64,000 bases of DNA from Roseateles_B sp041905785 (GTDB lineage Bacteria > Pseudomonadota > Gammaproteobacteria > Burkholderiales > Burkholderiaceae_C), in contig JAYRKJ010000001.1 of the NCBI GenBank assembly GCA_041905785.1, positions 1 to 64,000 on the forward strand, in the 5' to 3' direction. Under the pieces are notes generated by a model. The model ran no database searches. It saw only the letters and a program-made list of their open reading frames with translations, and was not told where the DNA came from. Positions 34,296-42,105 of the stretch are shown here, piece by piece; positions within the stretch are counted from its first letter, which is position 1, and each line of letters begins with the position of its first letter. The translations under genes were made by a program, and so were the position numbers.

Positions 34296-35000
34296 ATGCA
34301 CCCCATGCCTGTCGAACTGCCCGTCCTCGTGCGGACAACCCTCGCCGTGTTCGCGGCCTGGATCGGAACGGAGGCAGGGGCCGCATCGGCCTGCGAGATC
34401 CAGTCGCTCAAGGGCGGCGCGCAATGGCAGCAGGGCACGCAGCAAGGCGCTGCACAGCCCGGCATGGCGGTGGCGGTGGGCATGGAGTTGCGCACGGGCA
34501 AGGGCGCCCGGCTGCGGCTGCGCTGCCAGGATGGTTCCGTGCTGGTGATGGCCGAGCAGAGCCGCCTGGTGGTCGAGCATTTCGAGGCGGAGGCCGGACA
34601 GCCCCGCATGGCCAGCTTCCTGCTCAAGATCGGCCTGCTGGGGCAGAAGGTGAGCCCCGTGGCCGGCGGGCACTGGCAGGTGCGCACGCCCAGCGCCGTC
34701 ACCGCCGTGCGCGGCACCGAATTCCTCGTGGAGGTCGACGGGCGGCAGGCCACCCAGGTCCATGTGCTCAGCGGCGAGGTGGCGGTGGAATCCCGCGAGC
34801 CGCCGGAGGGGGCGGCCGCAGCGAGCGAACCCTTCAGCAGCAAGGGCGTGCAGGCGCAAGCGCGCGGCGAGGCCGGGCCCGGCATCGTGCTGCAGCCAGG
34901 GCAGGGCGGCGTGCGCTGCCAGCAGGGCAGGGCTTGCGCTCCGGCGGCGCGCGACGAGGCCGCCGTGCAGCGCCTGCGCCAGCGGCTGGACCTGGACTGA
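34296..35000 (+). CDS. Secreted FecR-domain protein, paralogue 2
   Basis: A 234-residue exported protein with a signal peptide (LVRTTLAVFAAWIGTEAGAASA) and the same FecR-type domain as the protein at 28420: GMELRTGKGARLRLRCQDGS, then WQVRTPSAVTAVRGTEFLVEV (almost identical between the two). It also ends in a C-x5-C pair (CQQGRAC) followed by VQRLRQRLDLD. An Ala/Glu-rich insert (about 170-190) sets it apart. The ATG at 34296 follows GGAG; Met at 34290 is possible. It is divergent from the 33404 gene (127-base spacer), which may be its functional partner. No CHASE2 gene follows. Confidence 0.8.
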   Translation: MHPMPVELPVLVRTTLAVFAAWIGTEAGAASACEIQSLKGGAQWQQGTQQGAAQPGMAVAVGMELRTGKGARLRLRCQDGSVLVMAEQSRLVVEHFEAEAGQPRMASFLLKIGLLGQKVSPVAGGHWQVRTPSAVTAVRGTEFLVEVDGRQATQVHVLSGEVAVESREPPEGAAAASEPFSSKGVQAQARGEAGPGIVLQPGQGGVRCQQGRACAPAARDEAAVQRLRQRLDLD

Positions 35001-35208
35001 GCTGGCGCGGCCAAGCCCGGCCCACAATCCCTTACCTCTTCTCACGGCTGCTGACGGACAGCGCCGAACGCCCGCGCTATCTTCCCTGTCCCGTCGGCAC
35101 GGCTGCGGGACCGTGGCAGTCGAGGAGGGCTGCCGGACAGGAAGGCCTTGCCGCACAGGCGCTCAGCAGAAGCCCTGGCCGCGCGGGTTCAGCGAGGAGA
35201 GTTTGGAA

Positions 35209-35556
35209 ATGGCCACGATTGCCCTGCATGTGGATGGGCAGGCGACGCCCTATCACGTTCACAAGACCCTGCCGTGGTGGCGGCGTCCCATCGGCGAACC
35301 CCTGCCGACCTATGGGCAGGCCAAGAGCTACGGCTTGTGGATCGCCCCGAGCAAGACGCTGTCCACCTGGTGGATGCGCCAGGCGGTGGACGCAGTCTTT
35401 CTCAATGCCGACGGCACGGTGGCTCGCATCGTGACCGGCGTGCAGCCCTGGCGGACGCTGCGCTGCCAGGAGGCCAGCTCGGTGCTGAAGCTGCGGGCCG
35501 GCATGGCCCGCCGCCTGGGCCTGGAGCCCGGGACGGCGCTGGACCTCGCCTGCTGA
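35209..35556 (+). CDS. DUF192 family protein
   Basis: A 115-residue protein with the DUF192 hallmarks: SYGLWIAPSKTLSTWWMRQAVD (residues about 44-65), VFLNADGTVARIVTGVQPWR, then ASSVLKLRAGMARRLGL. DUF192 proteins are mostly secreted and have no assigned function; this one lacks a signal peptide. A GGAGAGTTTGG-type ribosome site precedes the ATG at 35209. Stand-alone gene, with a 208-base spacer upstream in which I see no gene. Confidence 0.72.
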   Translation: MATIALHVDGQATPYHVHKTLPWWRRPIGEPLPTYGQAKSYGLWIAPSKTLSTWWMRQAVDAVFLNADGTVARIVTGVQPWRTLRCQEASSVLKLRAGMARRLGLEPGTALDLAC

Positions 35557-35620
35557 GGCGCCAGGCTTCGCCGCGCAGCGCCAGGCCCTTCGGCACGCCG
35601 GCGCTCAGGTGCTCAGGTGC

Positions 35621-37657
35621 TCAGGTGCTCATGCCCTGGTGGCGCAGCAGTGCGTCGATGCGCGGTTCGCGGCCACGGAAGGCCTTGAAGTTGTCCATCG
35701 CATCGCGCGAGCCGCCCACCTCCAGGATGTTCTCCAGGTAACGACGGCCCACGGCCGGGTTGAACACCCCTTCTTCCTCGAAGGCGCTCCAGGCGTCGGC
35801 CGACAGCACCTCGGCCCATTTATAGCTGTAATAACCGGCAGAATACCCGCCCGCGAAAATGTGCGAGAAGCTGTGCTGGAAGCGGTTGAAGGCCGGCGGC
35901 GGGTTGACCGAGACTTCGGCCCGCACCTCGTCCAGCACCTGCTGGATGCGCGCCTCGCTGCCGGGCTCGGCGTGCAGGCGCATGTCGAAGAGCGCGAATT
36001 CGATCTGGCGCAGGGTCTGCAGGCCTGCCTGGTAGTTCTTGGCCGCGACCATCTTGTCGTAGAGCTCGCGCGGCAGCGGCTCGCCGCTGTCCACGTGGCT
36101 GGAGAGCTGCTGCAGCACCTCCCATTCCCAGCAGAAGTTCTCCATGAACTGGCTGGGCAGTTCGACCGCATCCCATTCCACGCCGGAAATGCCGGACACG
36201 CCAGCCTCCTCCACCTGCGTCAGCAGATGGTGCAGGCCATGGCCGACCTCGTGGAACAGGGTGGTGACGTCGTCGTGCCGCAGCAGCGCAGGCTTGTCGC
36301 CGACGGGCGAGGCGAAATTGCACACCAGATGGGCCACCGGCAGCTGCAGCGTGCCTTCGGGGCGGCGCCAACGGCCACGCACCTCGTCCATCCAGGCGCC
36401 AGGGCGTTTGCCCGTGCGGGCGTAGAGGTCCATGTACACATGGCCGATGAGCTGGCCCTGGCGCTCCAGGCGGTAGAAGCGCACGGACTCGTGCCAGACC
36501 TCGGCCGTGTCGGCGATCAAGCGCACACCGAAGACGCGTTCCAGGATGCTGAACAAGCCCTCCAGCACGCGGGGCAGGGTCAGGTATTGCTTCACCTCCT
36601 GATCGCTGAAGGCATAGCGGGCCATCTTGAGCTTCTCGGAGACGTAGGCCTGGTCCCAGGCCTGCAGCTGGCCGTCCGGGAACTCGTCCGCCATCTGCTC
36701 GCGGGCGTAGGCGCGCAGTGCGTCCAGGTCGCGCTGGGCATAGGGCCGAGCCTTGAGCGCCAGCTCGCGCAGAAAGGTCATCACTTGGGCCGGTGACTCG
36801 GCCATCTTGGCCACCAGCGACACCTCGGCATAGTTGGCGTAGCCCAGCAGCCGGGCCTCTTCCTGGTGCAGGGTCAGCATCTCCTGCATCAGGGCGCTGT
36901 TGTCCCACTCGGGCTTGCCGCCCAGCTCGCTGGCGCGCGTGACGTAGGCGCGGTAGACGCGCTCGCGCAGCGGCCTGTGGCTGGCGTACTGCATCACAGG
37001 CAGGTAGCAGGGAAAGTGCAGCGTGATCTTGTGCAGGCCGGGCTTGCCATCGGCCTCGGCGGCCTGCGCGGTCTGGGCCAGCACGTCCTCGGGGACGCCG
37101 CTCATTTCCTCGCGGCTGGCGTAGTGCGCCCAGCCGTCGGTGGCATCCATCACATGCTCGCTGAAAGCCTGGCCCAGCTCGGCGGCACGCTCCTGGATCG
37201 CCGCGAAACGCGCCTTGGCCTCGCCCTGCAGGTCGGCGCCGGAGAGCACGAAGTCGCGGATCCAGTGGCGCAAGGCCTGCTGGCGCGCAGGGTTCAGCGA
37301 CGCGCCCTGCAGCCGCTGGATCGCCTTGTACTTGGCGAAGAGCTTCTCGTCGGCGCCCAGGCTGGTGTAGAACTCGGTGACGGCCGGCAGCATGGCGTTG
37401 TAGGCCTCGCGCAGCTCCGGCGTGTTGGCCACCGCGTTCAGATGGCCCACGGCCCCCCAGGCCACGGACAGCCGTTCGGTGGCCGTGCTGAGCACGTGCT
37501 CCAGGGTGTCGAAGTCCGCGGGCGTGGCCTCGTCGGTGGCTTCGGCCTGGGCTCGCCGGGCGGCCTCCAGCAGCTCGCTGATGGCGGGCTGGATGCACTC
37601 GGGGCGGATGCTCGCAAAGGCGGGCAGAGGGGCGGTGCTGAGCAGTGGATTGTTCAC
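35621..37657 (-). CDS. prlC: Oligopeptidase A (M3 family zinc metallopeptidase)
   Basis: Cytoplasmic endopeptidase that degrades short peptides and signal peptides. The 678-residue product, normal for the family, starts from a GTG at 37657 behind AGGGAG. The catalytic zinc site is HEVGH at 469-473 (TLFHEVGHGLHHLLT) with the third ligand Glu in SGVEWDAVELPSQFMEN about 27 residues on. The ending with FSHIFAGGYSAGYYSYKWAE contains the substrate-binding tyrosines. It is upstream of no close partner: folD lies 90 bases away on the same strand and may share a transcript. Confidence 0.92.
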   Translation of the reverse strand: MNNPLLSTAPLPAFASIRPECIQPAISELLEAARRAQAEATDEATPADFDTLEHVLSTATERLSVAWGAVGHLNAVANTPELREAYNAMLPAVTEFYTSLGADEKLFAKYKAIQRLQGASLNPARQQALRHWIRDFVLSGADLQGEAKARFAAIQERAAELGQAFSEHVMDATDGWAHYASREEMSGVPEDVLAQTAQAAEADGKPGLHKITLHFPCYLPVMQYASHRPLRERVYRAYVTRASELGGKPEWDNSALMQEMLTLHQEEARLLGYANYAEVSLVAKMAESPAQVMTFLRELALKARPYAQRDLDALRAYAREQMADEFPDGQLQAWDQAYVSEKLKMARYAFSDQEVKQYLTLPRVLEGLFSILERVFGVRLIADTAEVWHESVRFYRLERQGQLIGHVYMDLYARTGKRPGAWMDEVRGRWRRPEGTLQLPVAHLVCNFASPVGDKPALLRHDDVTTLFHEVGHGLHHLLTQVEEAGVSGISGVEWDAVELPSQFMENFCWEWEVLQQLSSHVDSGEPLPRELYDKMVAAKNYQAGLQTLRQIEFALFDMRLHAEPGSEARIQQVLDEVRAEVSVNPPPAFNRFQHSFSHIFAGGYSAGYYSYKWAEVLSADAWSAFEEEGVFNPAVGRRYLENILEVGGSRDAMDNFKAFRGREPRIDALLRHQGMST

Positions 37658-37747
37658 GAGGTCTCCCTGGGCGCGTCGGCCCCTTGCGTTGTCTATGGTG
37701 CGTCGCGCCGGCCGGTGCGGCAGCACGGCAGGCGGCTCAGCGTTGCT

Positions 37748-38608
37748 TCAGCCCCCGCTCGCGGCGCGCTCGGCCGACTCCATGGTGTTGACCAGCAGCA
37801 TGGTGATGGTCATGGGGCCGACGCCGCCGGGCACGGGGGTGATCCACCCGGCCACGTTCTTCACGCCATCGAAGTCCACGTCGCCGCAGAGCTTGCCTTC
37901 GTCATTGCGGTTCATGCCCACGTCGATGACCACCGCACCGGGCTTGACCATGTCGGCGGTCAGCACATTGCGCTTGCCGACGGCGGCCACCACGACGTCC
38001 GCCTGGCGCGTCATGGCGGCCAGGTCGGCGGTGCCGCTGTGGCAGATGGTGACGGTGGCGTTGGCCTGCAGGAGCATCATGGCCATGGGCTTGCCCACGA
38101 TGTTGGAGCGGCCGATCACCACGGCGTGCTTGCCGCGCAAGTCCTTCATGCCAATGCTTTCCAGCATCTTCATGCACCCGTAGGGGGTGCAGGCCTTGAA
38201 GCCGGTCTCCCCCACCATGAGGGCGCCGGCCGAGGCCACGTGGAAGCCGTCCACGTCCTTGAGCGGGGAGATGGCCTCGATGACCTTGTGGTCGTCGATG
38301 TGGGCGGGCAGGGGCAGCTGCACCAGGATGCCGTGGATGGCGGGTTCCTTGTTGAGCGCCTCGACGCGGGCCAGCAGCTCGGCCTCGCTCATCGTGGCCT
38401 CGTACTTTTCCAGCACCGAATGGAAGCCGACGTCCTCGCAGGCCTTGACCTTGTTGCGCACGTAGACCTGGCTGGCCGGGTTGTCGCCCACCAGGATCAC
38501 GGCCAGACCGGGCTTGACGCCGTGCGGTGCGAGCGCGGCAGCGCGCTGGGCCACCTCCGTGCGGAGTTGCTTGGACAGCGCCACGCCGTCGATGAGAGTT
38601 GCAGTCAT
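37748..38608 (-). CDS. folD: Bifunctional methylenetetrahydrofolate dehydrogenase/cyclohydrolase
   Basis: Converts 5,10-methylene-THF to 10-formyl-THF in one-carbon metabolism. The 286-residue product carries the catalytic block VYVRNKVKACEDVGF (Tyr49 and Lys53), ILVQLPLPAHID and VDGFH. The NADP-binding signature is AVVIGRSNIVGKPMA, and PVPGGVGPMTITMLL closes the protein. Complete with no unusual residues. A strong hairpin separates it from the response-regulator gene upstream, so it likely has its own promoter. Confidence 0.96.
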   Translation of the reverse strand: MTATLIDGVALSKQLRTEVAQRAAALAPHGVKPGLAVILVGDNPASQVYVRNKVKACEDVGFHSVLEKYEATMSEAELLARVEALNKEPAIHGILVQLPLPAHIDDHKVIEAISPLKDVDGFHVASAGALMVGETGFKACTPYGCMKMLESIGMKDLRGKHAVVIGRSNIVGKPMAMMLLQANATVTICHSGTADLAAMTRQADVVVAAVGKRNVLTADMVKPGAVVIDVGMNRNDEGKLCGDVDFDGVKNVAGWITPVPGGVGPMTITMLLVNTMESAERAASGG

Positions 38609-38629
38609 GTCAGAAATACTCCGGGGAAA

Positions 38630-38660
38630 TGCAAAAAGCCGCTGGAGACGCAGCGGCTTT
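38630..38660 (-). terminator. Intrinsic terminator between two-component genes and folD
   Basis: Perfect 10-base stem AAAGCCGCTG (38635-38644) and CAGCGGCTTT (38651-38660). On the minus strand it ends in a run of five T. It is positioned to end the sensor-regulator transcript. Confidence 0.88.
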
Positions 38661-38680
38661 GGGTGGGCGGCGGGAAGCCT

Positions 38681-39310
38681 TCAGGCCTTGGCCTGGGCCG
38701 AGGCGCCCAGGGCGATCTTGAGCAGATCGGCCACCGTGTTGGCGTTGAGCTTCTCCATGATGTTGGCGCGGTGCGCCTCCACCGTCTTGATGCTGATGCC
38801 CAGGTCGTCTGCGATCTGCTTGTTCAGCCGGCCAGCGACGATGCGCTCCAGCACCTGCGCCTCGCGCGTGGTCAGGCGCGACAGCAGGGCTTCGCGGCTC
38901 GCCGCTTCCTGATGCTGCGAGAACTCCACGCGGGCCTGCTCCAGCATGCGCTCGACCAGGGCCAGCAGCTCTTCTTCCTTGAAGGGCTTCTCGATGAAGT
39001 CCATCGCGCCCTTCTTCATGGTATTGACCGCCATGGGCACGTCGCCATGGCCGGTGATGAAGACCGCGGGCAGGGGGCTCTTGCGCTCCAGCAGCTTGTC
39101 CTGGAGGTCCAGGCCGCTCATGCCTTCCATGCGCACATCGGTGATCAGGCAGGCCACTTCACGCGGGTCGTAGCGGCTCAAGAAGGACTCGGCGGAATCG
39201 AAGCACTTCACGCGGTAGTCCTTGCCCTCCAGCAGCCATTGCAGTGAATCGCGCACCGCTTCATCATCGTCGACAACGTAGACGGTACCCTTCTTCGGAA
39301 TCAGGCTCAT
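38681..39310 (-). CDS. FixJ/LuxR-type response regulator
   Basis: A 209-residue regulator. The receiver domain (1-125) has the acidic pocket VDDDEAV, phospho-acceptor Asp58 in LITDVRMEGM, and Lys108 in FIEKPFKEEE. The C-terminal LuxR helix-turn-helix (about 140-200) contains LTTREAQVLERIVAGRLNKQ, then ISIKTVEAHRANIMEKL. It overlaps its cognate sensor kinase gene by four bases (ATGA). The pair is divergent from aceE, which suggests control of pyruvate dehydrogenase or of C3/C4 acid use. An intrinsic terminator follows. Confidence 0.9.
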   Translation of the reverse strand: MSLIPKKGTVYVVDDDEAVRDSLQWLLEGKDYRVKCFDSAESFLSRYDPREVACLITDVRMEGMSGLDLQDKLLERKSPLPAVFITGHGDVPMAVNTMKKGAMDFIEKPFKEEELLALVERMLEQARVEFSQHQEAASREALLSRLTTREAQVLERIVAGRLNKQIADDLGISIKTVEAHRANIMEKLNANTVADLLKIALGASAQAKA

Positions 39311-41859
39311 GGTGTCTCGGCAGTGTTTTGGGCTGTGCCCGGCGCCTCGTGGCGCGGGATTTCGACGGGGATGGTGAAGGCGAACCTGCACCCCACGATC
39401 GTCGAACCATTGTATAAGTTCTCGGCGCGGATCCGCCCCTGGTGGGACTCCACGATGGACCGGCATAACCCTAGGCCGATGCCCATGCCATCGGCCTTGG
39501 TCGAGAAGAAGGCCTCGTACATGCGCTCGATGACCTCCTCAGGCAGGCCCGGGCCCATGTCGGTCACCGAGAACTCGATGTTGGCACCCAGCTCGGGCGT
39601 GTGCTTGGGCACCACGCGCAGCTCGATATGGCGGCGCGAGACTGGCAGCCCGGCGTTGTCGATGGCCTCGGCGGCGTTCTTCAGCAGGTTCATCAGCACC
39701 TGCTCGATCAGAATGGGGTCCACCATTAACGTGGGCAGGCGCTGTGCAACGTAGGTGTGGATGGCCACGTTGCGGCGGCGCAGCTCGATGCCGGCCAGCT
39801 CGACTGCGTCCTCGACGATGTCATGCGCCTGCGAGGGCGCGCGCTGCGGCTCGCTGCGCTTCACGAAGTTGCGGATGCGGTGGATGATCTGCCCGGCCCG
39901 CTGCGCCTGCTTGGCGGTCTTCTCCAGGGCGGCCAGCAGGTCGTCCTTGCCGATCTGATCGTTGCGCACGCGCGAGACCATGCCGTTGCAGTAGTTGGTG
40001 ATGGCCGTCAGCGGCTGGTTCAGCTCGTGCGCCACGCTGGAGGCCATCTCGCCCATGGTCATCAACCGGCTGGTGACCTGGGCCTTCTCGGCCTGCTGGG
40101 CGGCCTGCTCCTCGGCGCGGCGGCGGGCGGTGATGTCGGTGGCGATCAGCATCTGCGCGAGGCGGCCGTCGGTCCACTGCAGGTAGCGGGCACGCACGTC
40201 GAACCACATCTCCAGGCTGTCGATGTAGACCTCGCGCGGGTCCGAGCCCACTTCCATCAGCGGCTGGGCGGGCAGGCCGGAGTAGTCGTCCACCTCCTCG
40301 TCGTGGTCGGGGTCTTCCTTGCTGCGGCCCAGCTTGCCGCCGGCCAGCATGGCGTGGCCCTTGGGGTCGGCGCCGAACCACAGTCGGTAGCTGCGGTTGG
40401 CGAAGAGCAGTTCGCCCTGCTGCACGGACAGCACTGACACGGCCGCATCCAGGCCCTCCAGCACGGTGGTGAAGCGCTCGTGCGAGGCCGAGAGCTGGTC
40501 GCGCACGCGCTTGGCCTCGGTGATGTTGGTCATCGAGGTCATCCAGCCGGTCTGCCGGCCCTTGGGGTCGATCAGTGGGGAGACGTACATGCGGGCGTCG
40601 AAGGTCGTGCCGTCCTTGCGCATGACCTTGACCTCGGCGCCTCCGGCGGGGCTGCGGCCCTGGATCTCCTGCTGCAGCAAGCGGGCGTTCTCTTCGTAGC
40701 GGTCGGGCGGCCAATAGGGGAAGGGGGGCTTGCGACCGATCAGCTCGCCTTCCGAGAAGCCCGTCATCGCGCAGAACGCAGGGTTCACATACGAGATGCG
40801 CGACTCCATGTCCATGGCCCGCATGCCGGTCAGCATGGAGTTCTCCATGGCCCGGCGGAAATTGGTTTCGTTGATCAGCGCGTTCTGCGCCTGCATGCGG
40901 CGGCGCATGTGCTTCCACGTGCCCAGCAGCATCCAGACGGTCAGCACCGAGAGCGCCACCACCATCCAGAACAAGGTGTTGGAGATCAGACCCACCGAGG
41001 TGCGGTAGCCCTGGCCGCGCAGCACCAGGCCGTTGAAGGCCGGCGCCAACGGCACCTCGTGGAAGATGGAGGGCTTCTTGAGCTTCTGGCCCGGCATGGG
41101 CGTCACGGTGCTGGCGACCACGATGTCGCGCGAGTCCAGCACCGCGATGGCGTGGCGCACCGCCACATCGGAGGGCACGTAGTAGCGCAGCAGGCCCTCG
41201 ACGGTGTATTCGGCGATCAGCACGCCAGAGAAGCCGGTGCGGTCGATCAGCGGCACCTGGACCTGGAAGACCATGGTGTTGTTGGCATCGCTGAATGCTT
41301 GCGAGTAGGCCGGTTGGCGACGTTCCTTGACCAGCTGGAAGGCGCTCTCCGCGGCGCTGCCGGGGTTGCCGGCGGGCATGGAGGGGTCGCCGCCCTCCAG
41401 GATCATCAGGCTGTCGGCCTGGTAGCCCGCCGCGCTGACGCTGGCCCGCCGCTCGCGGCGGTTGCTCAGCCAGGTCACATGCGTGATCTCGGGCCGGTCG
41501 CGCGCCCAGGTGCTGGCCTGGACGTTGAACTCATGCGTGTCGGTGGCCCGGGTGGCGATTTCCCGGGCGATGCGCACCAGCTGTTCCTGGTTCTCGATCA
41601 GGCGCAGCTGGATCTGCTTCTGGGCGATCTCGGTGTCGCGCTTGACGGCCTCCTGCTCACGCTCAATTTCCTCGTTCCGCAGGTACCAGAAGGCCAGGAT
41701 GATGGCCGCGAGAAAAAGCAGCACCGAGATCAGCGGGCCCAGTGTGGCGAAGCGATCCTGGCGGGAGGGGGACTGGCGGCGCCACCAGGTGGTGGCCAGC
41801 AAACGCAGGGGCTGGGACCAGCGGCGCAGCTGGGCCTTGACATCAAAACGCGAAGACAT
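39307..41859 (-). CDS. Membrane PAS sensor histidine kinase (FixL/DctB-like)
   Basis: An 850-residue protein. The transmembrane helix near 38-58 and a second near 305-325 bracket a periplasmic domain of the double-PAS/dCache kind (SAAGYQADSLMILEGGDPSM). Cytoplasmic PAS domains are at about 350-465 (SYVNPAFCAMTGFSEGELIG) and 480-590. The HisKA site has phospho-acceptor His611 in SVAHELNQPLTAITNY. The HATPase has EQVLMNLLKNAAEAIDNA and TDMGPGLPEE. The start at 41859 excludes a spurious extension into the aceE gene. No haem-ligand PAS is obvious, so oxygen sensing is unproven. An organic acid ligand in the periplasm is likely. Confidence 0.9.
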   Translation of the reverse strand: MSSRFDVKAQLRRWSQPLRLLATTWWRRQSPSRQDRFATLGPLISVLLFLAAIILAFWYLRNEEIEREQEAVKRDTEIAQKQIQLRLIENQEQLVRIAREIATRATDTHEFNVQASTWARDRPEITHVTWLSNRRERRASVSAAGYQADSLMILEGGDPSMPAGNPGSAAESAFQLVKERRQPAYSQAFSDANNTMVFQVQVPLIDRTGFSGVLIAEYTVEGLLRYYVPSDVAVRHAIAVLDSRDIVVASTVTPMPGQKLKKPSIFHEVPLAPAFNGLVLRGQGYRTSVGLISNTLFWMVVALSVLTVWMLLGTWKHMRRRMQAQNALINETNFRRAMENSMLTGMRAMDMESRISYVNPAFCAMTGFSEGELIGRKPPFPYWPPDRYEENARLLQQEIQGRSPAGGAEVKVMRKDGTTFDARMYVSPLIDPKGRQTGWMTSMTNITEAKRVRDQLSASHERFTTVLEGLDAAVSVLSVQQGELLFANRSYRLWFGADPKGHAMLAGGKLGRSKEDPDHDEEVDDYSGLPAQPLMEVGSDPREVYIDSLEMWFDVRARYLQWTDGRLAQMLIATDITARRRAEEQAAQQAEKAQVTSRLMTMGEMASSVAHELNQPLTAITNYCNGMVSRVRNDQIGKDDLLAALEKTAKQAQRAGQIIHRIRNFVKRSEPQRAPSQAHDIVEDAVELAGIELRRRNVAIHTYVAQRLPTLMVDPILIEQVLMNLLKNAAEAIDNAGLPVSRRHIELRVVPKHTPELGANIEFSVTDMGPGLPEEVIERMYEAFFSTKADGMGIGLGLCRSIVESHQGRIRAENLYNGSTIVGCRFAFTIPVEIPRHEAPGTAQNTAETP

Positions 41860-42105
41860 GGGCCGAATTATCCGGCCCAGCTCGCCATGGCGGCAGCGAG
41901 CAATCCCTTTGATTTCCGTAATGTGAAACGCGATCGCACAATTTGGAAAAATGGAACAGGCTGTGCGACACTTCGGCCGGAACATTGGCGGGCCCCGGGA
42001 TTGCTGCGTCTGTGACGGCGATCGGAGGGGCTCAAGCCAGGCATCAACACCGCGATCACGATCGCGAAACAACGCCGCAACACCAGAGATTTGCAAGGAG
42101 ACAGC
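41860..42105. promoter_or_regulatory. Divergent control region between PDH operon and two-component genes
   Basis: A 246-base spacer. It contains a perfect inverted repeat CGCGATC-AC-GATCGCG at 42051-42066, 40 bases before the aceE start, and the palindrome GCGATCGC at 41930-41937, which shares its core and lies 71 bases before the sensor-kinase start. Two related sites, one near each gene, suggest a common regulator; the adjacent FixJ-like protein is the natural candidate. Confidence 0.45.
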
